DNA from: Amaurobius ferox
Taxonomy: Eukaryota > Arthropoda > Arachnida > Araneae > Amaurobiidae
Reading direction: 5' to 3'
Assembly: GCA_951213105.1 (NCBI GenBank)
Contig: OX578142.1
Span: forward strand, 2,806,649-2,870,648
DNA length: 64,000 bases
Shown here piece by piece: positions 13,186-22,665 of this stretch (the first letter of the stretch is position 1; every line of letters begins with the position of its first letter). The notes under the pieces are model-generated. The model made no database searches. It had not been told where the DNA came from and saw only the letters and a program-made list of their open reading frames with translations. The position numbers were made by a program, and so were the translations under genes.

Positions 13186-13367
13186 AGACACAGGAATAAC
13201 AGCAGCAAACGACAAAAACAAAAAGTCACACACATAAAAAAATACAATAAACAGGGAAGTATGCAAGGAATATGCAAGCAGAGCATACAAAAGTGGTGCC
13301 AAGGGAACAGTAGAGAGCTCCACTGATCAAAAATTAAAAGCAGAAGGGACGCCGGCTCACGGGCAGG

Positions 13368-14696
13368 TTATGAAATACCATTCGAGATCTCTCTCGCAAT
13401 GAGAACACAGTTTTTAAGTTTATTTAAAAGGATAGGGTTTTTCCTAACACCCGAGAACCAGGTTCCACAATGAGCGGGAGTGGGCTTGATTAAGTGGTGG
13501 GCAGAAGTGTGTGGGCAGGAAAATACATAATGGTCCACATCACCGTAAGCATTGCAGGTACAGCAAGATGTTCTTTTAAATTTAAAATGATGAAGGTAGT
13601 CCAAAAAGGGGCCATGACCCGTAAGAAAGTAAATTAAATATTTATTATAAATTTGGAAATTTTGACTGACTTTAGGGAGGTAAGTTAAAATTCTTGCCGG
13701 GTCATGGGTACGAGGGGAAATGTAATTATTAAGAAGGGTTTGCCAAATATTTAAAAGGTATGTTTTGCAGTGATTAGTTAAAAAAGAGCAAGGTAAAGGT
13801 AAAACAGTAGGGGAGCCAACAGTAGTGGCGAGTTTGGCGTTTTCATCGGCAACCTCATTACCTCGAATGTTAGCATGGGCTTTAACCCACTGTAAATTAA
13901 AAAGTGATTTAAAAGGGTAAATATAAGTTTTAATATCGTTTAAAAATTTTGATTTAATATTGGGAGAGTTTAACGCCAAAATGGCTGAAAGGCTGTCTGA
14001 AAAAATGTTAACTTTTGTGTTATTGTTGATTGCCCAGGAGAAGGCTTCTCGTAAAGCAGCCAATTCAGCCTGGAAAACCGTGTTCTCATTATCAAGTTTA
14101 TATAAAAATGTCTCGATCAACGAATCATCTTTAAAGACACAGATGGCAAAGCCAACCTTATCTTCTATTTTGGAGCCATCTGTGTAGATATTAAAGTTAG
14201 AAAAGGTGACAGGATTACGAGGGGGAAAAATAATGGAACGTAGTCCAGGGGAGAGGCCCGAAAGAGCACAATTGGTGTCGAAACGGGCGGGGGAGGGGAG
14301 GGAAGAGTCAGGAAAAAAGTTATTTTTCTGCTTCCAGAAATGGTATTTTAAAAATTGGGTCTTGATTACACAGTGAAGGGGGGGAATACCAGTTATTGAA
14401 AAAAGAGAAATGTTTGAAGATGTTCTAAAACCGGTAGAAATCTTTAATAAGAATAATCTTTGTAAGGAAGTAAGCTTAGAAATTTGAACCCCCGTTAAAT
14501 GACCTCCCCAAATACCCGCCCCGTATATAATAATTTTCTCTATTACTGCAAGATACCAAGATTTCAATAAAACTTTATTAACACCCCAATTATTACTTGA
14601 TATTTTGCCAAAGGTAGAAAAGAGCTTAAAACACTTCTCTTTTAGATAAAAAATGTGGGAACTCCATTTTAAGTTCCATTTTAAGTTCCATTTTAA
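13368..14696 (-). pseudogene. ORF2 C-terminal fragment: RT thumb, RNase H and CCHC (class b)
   Basis: An open frame of about 443 codons from the 5' junction to the stop at 13368-13370. The start of ORF2 (endonuclease and RT palm/fingers) is missing, so it cannot be a working gene. The order is RT thumb/connection (LKWSSHIFYLKEK, IIIYGAGIWG), RNase HI, then a C-terminal CCHC finger. Counting from the lysine at 14564, RNase H acidic residues are D130 (YTDGSK), E168 (FQAEL), D191 (FSDSLSA) and D241 (GNEVADENAK), with the expected His in WVKAHANIRG. All four catalytic positions are intact. The finger is CCTC-X7-H-X4-C. This domain order is known from RNase H-bearing non-LTR clades such as I, R1 and LOA; the exact clade is uncertain. 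The frame has no internal stop, indicating a recent insertion. Confidence 0.9.
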
Positions 14697-15418
14697 GGGG
14701 GGGTAGCATGAAAAAGTATAGATTTTTCGAAATTTTGAAACCTCGTTTTTTGGACATCAAACAGAAGGTTTCGGCCAGAAAGCCAGGAAATCGGTCTTCT
14801 CCATCGAAATTAGATATAAAAAATTGTATTTGAACGAAAATTATCATGGTCGGATTTTTCACAAAATCTGTAAGGGGGGGTAGCATGAAAAAGTATAGAT
14901 TTTTCGAAATTTTGAAACCTCGTATTTTGGACATCAAACAGAAGGTATCGGCCAGAAAGCCAGGAAATCGGACTTCTCCATCGAAATTAGATATAAAAAT
15001 TTGTATTTGAACGAAAATTATCATGGTCGGATTTTTCACAAAATCGGTAAGGGGGGGTAGCATGAAAAAGTATAGATTTTTCGAAATTTTGAAACCTCGT
15101 TTTTTGGACATCAAACAGAAGGTATCGGCCAGAACCAGGAAATCGGTCTTCTCCATCGAAATTAGATATAAAAAATTGTATTTGAACGAAAATTATCATG
15201 GTCGGATTTTTCACAAAATCGGTAAGGGGGGGTAGCATGAAAAAGTATAGATTTTTCGAAATTTTGAAACCTCGTTTTTTGGACATCAAACAGAAGGTAT
15301 CGGCCAGAAACCAGGAAATCGGTCTTCTCCATCGAAATTAGATATAAAAAATTGTATTTGAACGAAAATTATCATGGTCGGATTTTTCACAAAATCGGTA
15401 AGGGGGGGTAGCATGAAA
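14697..15418 (+). repeat. Satellite block S3 (4 monomers plus target-site duplication)
   Basis: Four monomers in marker order GTTTCGG; CGTATTTTGG with AAAAATTTG; GCCAGAACCAGG; GCCAGAAACCAGG. The same order, including the rare AAAAATTTG at 14996, occurs at 46482-47202. There it follows the CATGTTCGG monomer directly, with no island between. Confidence 0.95.
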
Positions 15419-17368
15419 GGCCCAGACCATACAGCCAACCCAGGGGTTTATGGCAGTTTAATGTATGGCCGGGAGAAAATTTAGAACAGGAGAATTTAGA
15501 AATTTAGAAAATTTAGAACAGGAGAATTTAGAAAATTTAGAACAGGAGACCGACTTCCACAGACCGACACCCTCGAGCAGCCCAGAGTAAACCAGTAGTT
15601 TATTAAATAATCAATCAAAGGTTACAGTTGCAAAGTGTTAGGTGTCACGTAGGACACAGGCAGCAGAACAGACAGGCAAGCAAACAGACAACAAACCACA
15701 AAGATAAAAGTACAAAACGTGTCACATAAGACACAAACAGCAAAACGTTTCACGTAGGACACAGACAGCAAGAAAAACAGCAAGCAAACGGCACAAAACG
15801 TGTCACATAAGACACAAACAGCAAAACGTGTCACGTAGGACACAGACACAGGAATAACAGCAGCAAACGACAAAAACAAAAAGTCACACACATAAAAAAA
15901 TACAATAAACAGGGAAGTATGCAAGGAATATGCAAGCAGAGCATACAAAAGTGGTGCCAAGGGAACAGTAGAGAGCTCCACTGATCAAAAATTAAAAGCA
16001 GAAGGGACGCCGGCTCACGGGCAGGTTATGAAATACCATTCGAGATCTCTCTCGCAATGAGAACACAGTTTTTAAGTTTATTTAAAAGGATAGGGTTTTT
16101 CCTAACACCCGAGAACCAGGTTGCACAATGAGCGGGAGTGGGCTTGATTAAGTGGTGGGCAGAAGTGTGTGGGCAGGAAAATACATAATGGTCCACATCA
16201 CCGTAAGCATTGCAGGTACAGCAAGATGTTCTTTTAAATTTAAAATGATGAAGGTAGTCCAAAAAGGGGCCATGACCCGTAAGAAAGTAAATTAAATATT
16301 TATTATAAATTTGGAAATTTTGACTGACTTTAGGGAGGTAAGTTAAAATTCTTGCCGGGTCATGGGTACGAGGGGAAATGTAATTATTAAGAAGGGTTTG
16401 CCAAATATTTAAAAGGTATGTTTTGCAGTGATTAGTTAAAAAAGAGTAAGGTAAAGGTAAAACAGTAGGGGAGCCAACAGTAGTGGCGAGTTTGGCGTTT
16501 TCATCGGCAACCTCATTACCTCGAATGTTAGCATGGGCTTTAACCCACTGTAAATTAAAAAGTGATTTAAAAGGGTAAATATAAGTTTTAATATCGTTTA
16601 AAAATTTTGATTTAATATTGGGAGAGTTTAACGCCAAAATGGCTGAAAGGCTGTCTGAGAAAATGTTAACTTTTGTGTTATTGTTGATTGCCCAGGAGAA
16701 GGCTTCTCGTAAAGCAGCCAATTCAGCCTGGAAAACCGTGTTCTCATTATCAAGTTTATATAAAAATGTCTCGATCAACGAATCATCTTTAAAGACACAG
16801 ATGGCAAAGCCAACCTTATCTTCTATTTTGGAGCCATCTGTGTAGATATTAAAGTTAGAAAAGGTGACAGGATTACGAGTGGGAAAAATAATGGAACGTA
16901 GTCCAGGGGAGAGGCCCGAAAGAGCACAATTGGTGTCGAAACGGGCGGGGGAGGGGAGGGAAGAGTCAGGAAAAAAGTTATTTTTCTGCTTCCAGAAATG
17001 GTATTTTAAAAATTGGGTCTTGATTACACAGTGAAGGGGGGGAATACCAGTTATTGAAAAAAGAGAAATGTTTGAAGATGTTCTAAAACCGGTAGAAATC
17101 TTTAATAAGAATAATCTTTGTAAGGAAGTAAGCTTAGAAATTTGAACCCCCGTTAAATGACCTCCCCAAATACCCGCCCCGTATATAATAATTTTCTCTA
17201 TTACTGCAAGATACCAAGATTTCAATAAAACTTTATTAACACCCCAATTATTACTTGATATTTTGCCAAAGGTAGAAAAGAGCTTAAAACACTTCTCTTT
17301 TAGATAAAAAATGTGGGAACTCCATTTTAAGTTGTCGTCAATAATAATACCCAAAAATTTAAGGGAAA
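15419..17368 (-). mobile_element. Island 3: class c, 5'-truncated RT/RNase H-bearing non-LTR element
   Basis: Same element as island 2 but reaching slightly further 5' (up to the codons for SLKFLGIIIDD). It has a 607-nt 3' UTR and five hairpins at 15642-15843. The target duplication G7TAGCATGAAA lies at 15402-15418 and 17369-17385. Nearly identical to island 9, with the same flanks, so islands 3 and 9 are one insertion copied by segmental duplication. Confidence 0.92.
16026..17368 (-). pseudogene. ORF2 C-terminal fragment: RT thumb, RNase H and CCHC (class c)
   Basis: 446 element-derived codons ending at the stop 16026-16028. Within them: RT thumb start KFLGIIIDDNLKW (3-15); connection region IIYGAGIWG (about 60-68); RNase HI with D177, E215, D238, H278 and D288; CCHC finger C382, C385, H393, C398. 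All catalytic residues are present. The endonuclease and RT catalytic core are absent because of the 5' truncation. The frame runs without a stop into the upstream satellite to 17711, giving a 561-codon open frame whose first 115 codons are satellite. That fusion is probably chance, since the satellite is itself open in this frame. Confidence 0.9.
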
Positions 17369-17740
17369 GGGGGGGTAGCATGAAAAAGTATAGATTTTTC
17401 GAAATTTTGAAACCTCGTTTTTTGGACATCAAACAGAAGGTATCGGCCAGAAAGCCAGGAAATCGTACTTCTCCATCGAAATTAGATATAAAAAATTGTA
17501 TTTGAACGAAAATTATCATGGTCGGATTTTTCACAAAATCGGTAAGGGGGGATAGCATGAAAAAGTATAGATTTTTCGAAATTTTGAAACCTCGTTTTTT
17601 GGACATCAAACAGAAGGTATCGGCCAGAAAGCCAGGAAATCGGACTTCTCCATCGAAATTAGATATAAAAAATTGTATTTGAACGAAAATTATCATGGTC
17701 GGATTTTTCACAAAATCGGTAAGGGGGGGGTAGCATGAAA
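17369..17740 (+). repeat. Satellite block S4 (2 monomers)
   Basis: First monomer carries the rare AAATCGTACTTCTCC marker (17460), the second GGGGGGATAGC (17547) with GGACTT. The same pair occurs at 38598-38968 and 49153-49523. It ends in G8TAGCATGAAA before island 4. Confidence 0.95.
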
Positions 17741-18706
17741 GGCCCAGACCATACAGCCAACCCAGGGGTTTATGGCAGTTTAATGTATGGCCGGGAGAAA
17801 ATTTAGAACAGAAGAATTTAGAAATTTAGAAAATTTAGAACAGGAGAGTTTAGAAAATTTAGAACAGGAGACCGACTTCCACAGACCGACACCCTCGAGC
17901 AGCCCAGAGTAAACCAGTAGTTTATTAAATAATCAATCAAAGGTTACAGTTACAAAGTGTTAGGTGTCACGTAGGACACAGGCAGCAGAACAGACAGGCA
18001 AGCAAACAGACAACAAACCACAAAGATAAAAGTACAAAACGTGTCACATAAGACACAAACAGCAAAACGTTTCACGTAGGACACAGACAGCAAGAAAAAC
18101 AGCAAGCAAACGGCACAAAACGTGTCACATAAGACACAAACAGCAAAACGTGTCACGTAGGACACAGACACAGGAATAACAGCAGCAAACGACAAAAACA
18201 AATATAACATAAAACAAGTCATCTTCAAATTTCAAAAATTTAAAAACTATTCAAATATTTAATTTCAAGAAGTATTTGAAATCAAAATAATTCAGATGGC
18301 CGGAAGTCAGCCGGACCGGCTAAGAGTCAACCAGAACGGTCGGAAGTCAGCCAAACCCCAGGAGCAAGGACAATACGACATCAAAGCACAACATCAAAAC
18401 ACAAGTATAACACAATAACACAATAGTAGATCTTAAACTGTAAATGTGAAAGATGGCTAAGACTGTAAGTTTTGAAGGTTTTTAGTTCGTAAAAGTTCCC
18501 CTTGGAAACAGACACACTTAGACAGGTCCCTAGAATTGTGATCAGTAGGTAAGTTCAGAGTTTTGTCTTTATCATTAGCCAAGGAACAATTGATGCACTT
18601 GAGCATAACACTTTTACAGTTTTTAAAGGAGTGATCGTGAGCGGAGCACTGACTGCAAGCACTGACAGCACTGACAGCACTGACTGCACTGACAGCACTG
18701 ACTGCA
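17741..18706 (-). mobile_element. Island 4: class d element (gag 3' end plus 3' UTR)
   Basis: In element sense: the last codons of a gag ORF (18457-18706), about 254 nt of unique sequence with GGCCGGAAGTCAGCCGGACC-like motifs (18203-18456), then 462 nt (17741-18202) shared almost identically with class b/c/f. No ORF2 sequence lies between. The target duplication surrounds it (G8 version on the left, G7 at 18707 on the right). The other copies are islands 6, 8, 10 and 13, all 966 bp with the same 5' end point. Confidence 0.9.
18457..18706 (-). pseudogene. 3' end of a second, diverged gag ORF (class d)
   Basis: Reading the minus strand, the last 60 or so codons give CSAHDHSFKNC, CINC, LPTDHNSRDLSKC and GELLRTKNLQNLQS followed by stop TAG (18457-18459). 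It aligns with the end of the 536-aa Gag (CSSADHTFKNC, CVNC, STDHNSRDRTKC, KELLRIKNLQKTL), so it keeps zinc knuckles 2 and 3 of a related nucleic-acid-binding protein. The first knuckle and everything upstream are lost by 5' truncation. The 5' edge (18648-18706) is a run of 9-bp CACTGACAG/CACTGACTG units expanded from codons of knuckle 2. Confidence 0.85.
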
Positions 18707-20316
18707 GGGGGGGTAGCATGAAAAAGTATAGATTTTTTGAAATTTTGAAACCTCGTTTTTTGGACATCAAACAGGAGGTATCGGCCAGATAACCAGGAAA
18801 TCGGACTTCTCCATCGAAATTAGATATAAAAAATTGTATTTGAACGAAAATTTTCATGGTCGGATTTTTCACAAAATCTGTAAGGGGGGGGTAGCATGAA
18901 AAAGTATAGATTTTTCGAAATTTTGAAACCTCGTTTTTTGGACATCAAACAGAAGGTATCGGCCAGAAAGCTAGGAAATCGGACTTCTCCATCGAAATTA
19001 GATATAAAAAATTGTATTTGAACGAAAATTATCATGGTCGGATTTTTCACAAAATCGGTAAGGGGGGGTAGCATGAAAAAGTATAGATTTTTCGAAATTT
19101 TGAAACCTCGTTTTTTGGACATCAAACAGAAGGTATCGGCCAGAAAACCAGGAAATCGGTCTTCTCCATCGAAATTAGATATAAAAAAATGTATTTGAAC
19201 GAAAATTATCATGGTCGGATTTTTCACAAAATCGGTAAGGGGGGGGTAGCATGAAAAAGTATAGATTTTTCGAAATTTTGAAACCACGTTTTTTGGACAT
19301 CAAACAGAAGGTATCGGCCAGTAAGCCAGGAAATCGGTCTTCTCCATCGAAATTAGATATAAAAAATTGTATTTGAACGAAAATTATCATGGTCGAATTT
19401 TTCACAAAATGTGTAAGGGGGTAGCATGAAAAAGTATAGATTTTTCGAAATTTTGAAACCTCGTTTTTTGGACATCAAACAGAAGGTATCGGCCAGAAAG
19501 CCAGGAAATCGGACTTCTCCATCGAAATTAGATATAAAAAATTGTATTTGAACGAAAATTATCATGGTCGGATTTTTCACAAAATCGGTAAGGGGGGGTA
19601 GCATGAAAAAGTATAGATTTTTCGAAATTTTGAAACCTCGTTTTTTGGACATCAAACAGAAGGTATCGGCCAGAAAGCCAGGAAATCGGTCTTCTCCATC
19701 GAAATTAGATTAAAAAATTGTATTTGAACGAAAATTATCATGGTCGGATTTTTCACAAAATCGGTAAGGGGGGGTGGCATGAAAAAGTATAGATTTTTCG
19801 AAATTTTGAAACCTCGTTTTTTGGACATCAAACAGAAGGTATCGGCCAGAAAACCAGGAAATCGGTCTTCTCCATCGAAATTAGATATAAAAAATTGTAT
19901 TTGAACGAAAATTATCATGGTCGGATTTTTCACAAAATCGGTAAGGGGGGGTAGCATGAAAAAGTATAGATTTTTCGAAATTTTGAAACCACGTTTTTTG
20001 GACATCAAACAGAAGGTATCGGCCAGTAAGCCAGGAAATCGGTCTTCTCCATCGAAATTAGATATAAAAAATTGTATTTGAACGAAAATTTTCATGGTCG
20101 GATTTTTCACAAAATCTGTAAGGGGGGGGTAGCATGAAAAAGTATAGATTTTTCGAAATTTTGAAACCTCGTTTTTTGGACATCAAACAGAAGGTATCGG
20201 CCAGAAAGCTAGGAAATCGGACTTCTCCATCGAAATTAGATATAAAAAATTGTATTTGAACGAAAATTATAATGGTCGGATTTTTCACAAAATCGGTAAG
20301 GGGGGGTAGCATGAAA
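18707..20316 (+). repeat. Satellite block S5 (9 monomers) with unoccupied class f site
   Basis: Nine monomers in marker order TTTTTTG/GATAACC; GCTAGG; AAAACC with AAAAAAATG; CCACG/AGTAAGCC with AATGTGTAAG; G5 with GGACTT; GATTAAAA with GGTGGCATG; AAAACC; CCACG; GCTAGG with ATAATGG. The junction between monomers 5 and 6 (19592-19608) is uninterrupted. In the homologous array at 50490-52877, island 11 sits exactly there. Confidence 0.94.
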
Positions 20317-20371
20317 GGCCCAGACCATACAGCCAACCCAGGGGTTTATGGCAGTTTAATGTATGGCCGGG
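20317..20371 (-). promoter_or_regulatory. Conserved 3'-terminal block of the elements, predicted stem-loop
   Basis: The first 55 plus-strand bases of every island are the same. In element (RNA) sense CCATAC and GTATGG (island positions 45-50 and 9-14) can pair around an inner stem made of GCC/GGC and AACC/GGTT. Because this is the part kept by every insertion of all lineages, it probably contains what the reverse transcriptase recognises. The pairing was found by eye. Confidence 0.6.
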
Positions 20372-21031
20372 AGAAAATTTAGAACAGGAAATTTAGAACA
20401 GGAGAATTTAGAAATTTAGAAAATTTAGAACAGAAGACCGACTTCCACAGACCGACACCCACGAGCAGCCCAGAGTAAACCAGTAGTTTATTAAATAAAC
20501 AATCAAAGGTTACAGTTACAAAATATTAGGTGTCACGTAGGACACAGGCAGCAGAACAGACAGGCAAACAAACAAACAACAAACCACAAAGATACAGCAA
20601 ACAACATAAAGAACACAGCAAACAACATAAAATCACTGCAAACAACATGAAGAAGGGAGTCAGACAATTAAAAGAAATTAAACTTTCTATTAGTGTTTAA
20701 ATTCAAAGGTCTTAAGTTAACGGTTTAAAACTTAATCGATCCCAAATTTTGAAATTTATAATGATACTAAATTCTCAATAAAAGAAGTTATTCCATTAAA
20801 AGTTCTATCAGATTTATATAGTTTTTAATAATTTTTTTTTTTTATTAAGAGTAAAGATATAATTTTAGTTTATATTTACAAGCCTGGTTTCCATAAAGGA
20901 TCAAGCCCAAGGGTTAAATCCAGGAAAATTAAAATATTCATCACTAAAACCAGATAAAAACGTTAATTAATTAAAGAAAATATGCCAGTAAACAGTTAAA
21001 AAGTTTTAAGTTAAAGGAAGATAATTAAAAG

Positions 21032-21068
21032 TTTATTATTATTATTATTATTATTATTTTTTTTTTTT
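21032..21068 (+). repeat. (TTA)n microsatellite followed by a T-run
   Basis: Uninterrupted TTA triplets followed by a homopolymer T tract inside the class e 3' UTR. The same tract occurs at about 34978-35012 and 53592-53629, where the TTA/T ratio differs slightly, showing slippage between otherwise near-identical copies. Confidence 0.85.
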
Positions 21069-21828
21069 AAACATAAAATTTACACTAAGGGTTATAAAGT
21101 GTTTTTTCACTCTCTTTTCTATTTTTTTTTCTCTAAAACTTATCAATTATTCTAAGGATGAAACAACGAAGGTCAATTATGAGTCGAAAGGGGAAAAAGC
21201 CCCAACGAAAGCCTCCAAAAAGCAAAGAGCCCCAAAGACTCAAGCAGAAAGTTAACAAAAGTTAACGAAGATTAAATTACAAAAGTATACAAATATTTGA
21301 GTTTAAAAATAGGATTTATCATCCAGTTTTTCATTCAATTTTTCTCTTATAAAAGGATTAAATAAATGACAAAATGCCAGAATTACAATGTAAGAGGGGG
21401 AAGGGGAAAAGTGAGATCTCCAAAAAAAGGGGAAGAGTGAGCACTCACAGTTGAAAAAATAATAACAATATATAACATGAAGAAGGTTGAGTAGATATCA
21501 TGTGGTATTGGTATATTTACAGTAGATGTCAACCTAAAGGCGATTGTATGTCACACAGAGTGCAAGATAAGCAGATTATGTAGATTCTGCTCAATGAATA
21601 AATTACTCACAGAAGCACAAATCGACGATAAGATGCTCCCAGAGGCTCAGAATATCTATTTCAAGAACCGGAGTCGCTACTAAAGTTTCATGTAAAGTCA
21701 CCATGTAAGGTTTCACGCACACAGGTACACGAAGAAATCTCCCCATTCACAAAGAACCGTCATCTGTGACAAGAGAGGAGCGCTCCACCTTAGAAGCACT
21801 TCACCTCCACTCAGAAGAAGTGGCGTCA

Positions 21829-21897
21829 AAGCACTAAGTAGTATATCATCCAAGCACTAAGTAGTATATCATCCAAGCACTAAGTAGTATATCATCC
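21829..21897 (+). repeat. 23-bp minisatellite, 3 copies (island 5)
   Basis: Three perfect copies of a 23-bp unit containing GCACTAAGTAGTATATCATC, followed by GGCAGCGG. Island 12 also has three, island 7 has five. Confidence 0.95.
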
Positions 21898-22665
21898 AAG
21901 GCAGCGGTTCCGAAAAGGTCCAAACAGTAGAAAGCACTGGGAGGAAAAATCACTCGATAAATCGTAAATGAGACACAAAGTTGCATGTACAAAAGAACAA
22001 TATATCAGTTGTTAGAACCAATATCAGTTATATGTACAAGGGTAACATCATCAGAGCAGAAGGCGAAGAGTGAACGAAGAGATATCAGGGTAGAGGTACG
22101 AGGAAATCGTTCAACGTACTCTGCAAGTAGGGGAAATTCAAAAGTGTCATCTGCAAAGTTCACAGTGATTCGTAAAAGAGTATTTTCAGCATTCATAATG
22201 AGCCTCACTGGGAGAGAACACAATCACGCAACACCGTGTGTAAAAAGTGTAGACCAGATAAGTTAGCTGAGCTAGATGAGTGAGATAGTTACTTAAGATT
22301 CACTGAAAATATTCATAGTAAACGGCACAAGTGTAAGAAGATTCCGAAAATGTTCGTAAAGTTCTAAGTTTATAAAGTTCATAAAGTTCATGAAAATTTA
22401 AGTTCCGAAAATGTTCAGAGAAACCAGATCAGTTCTATAAGTTCTGACCAAAGGTCAGGTATCAAGTCACAAAATATTTATAAGAGTTCGAAAAGTAAGA
22501 GGGGCACAAGAAGGGAGTCTCACAAAAGGGGAATTTCCCAGGAGCAGGGAAGGAATACACATAAAGGAACAATAAACAGTAATAAGAACACTTAACAGAA
22601 CATATATCATAGAATACAATAAAATATGAGTGAATACGTGTATGTTAGAATGTGATTTAAAATAT

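Larger units (their letters stand above)
12761..14696 (-). mobile_element. Island 2: class b, 5'-truncated RT/RNase H-bearing non-LTR element
   Basis: In element sense: the end of ORF2 (13368-14696), then a 607-nt 3' UTR (12761-13367) with five hairpins and A-rich TTTAGAACAGG repeats. There is no poly(A). The target duplication G7TAGCATGAAA lies at 12744-12760 and 14697-14713. The 5' end carries three copies of a 12-bp unit (14662-14697). It differs from islands 3 and 9 by scattered substitutions, so it is a separate, slightly diverged copy and not just a shorter duplicate. Confidence 0.92.
14700..20316 (+). other. Segmental duplication partner of 46,485-52,877
   Basis: Islands 3 and 4 with blocks S3, S4 and S5 match islands 9 and 10 with the end of S9, S10, S11 and S12 at an offset of about 31,784 bp. 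The rare AAAAATTTG and CGTACTT monomers are in the same places. The second copy additionally contains island 11. This shows multi-kilobase exchange or duplication that includes inserted elements. Confidence 0.9.
20317..22665 (-). other. Long 3' UTR of the class e element
   Basis: 2,349 nt after the gag stop without a convincing ORF. It holds, on the plus strand, the terminal GGCCCAGACC block with a predicted stem-loop, A-rich TTTAGAACAGG repeats, one GTGTC/GACAC hairpin (20530), a (TTA)n tract at 21032-21068, T-runs near 20828 and 21120, and a 23-bp minisatellite at 21829-21897. A 93-codon plus frame (21985-22266) and a 72-codon minus frame (22005-22223) overlap here and resemble nothing I know. 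The equivalent regions are 34262-36656 and 52878-55226. Confidence 0.75.

Noticed and set aside
12970..13323. 117-119-codon Cys/Val/Leu-rich minus frame just after the ORF2 stop
   Set aside because: It is a translation of the hairpin array (repeats of SVSYVTRFAVC), starts at GTG and not ATG, and changes its N-terminus in class d; judged non-coding 3' UTR.
21985..22266. 93-codon plus and 72-codon minus frames in the class e 3' UTR
   Set aside because: Overlap each other on opposite strands, resemble no known family, and are conserved only because the three element copies are recent duplicates.
20700..22665. Hidden RT or endonuclease remnant in the class e 3' UTR
   Set aside because: No RT, endonuclease or RNase H motif was recognised in any frame; the region is AT-rich with simple repeats.
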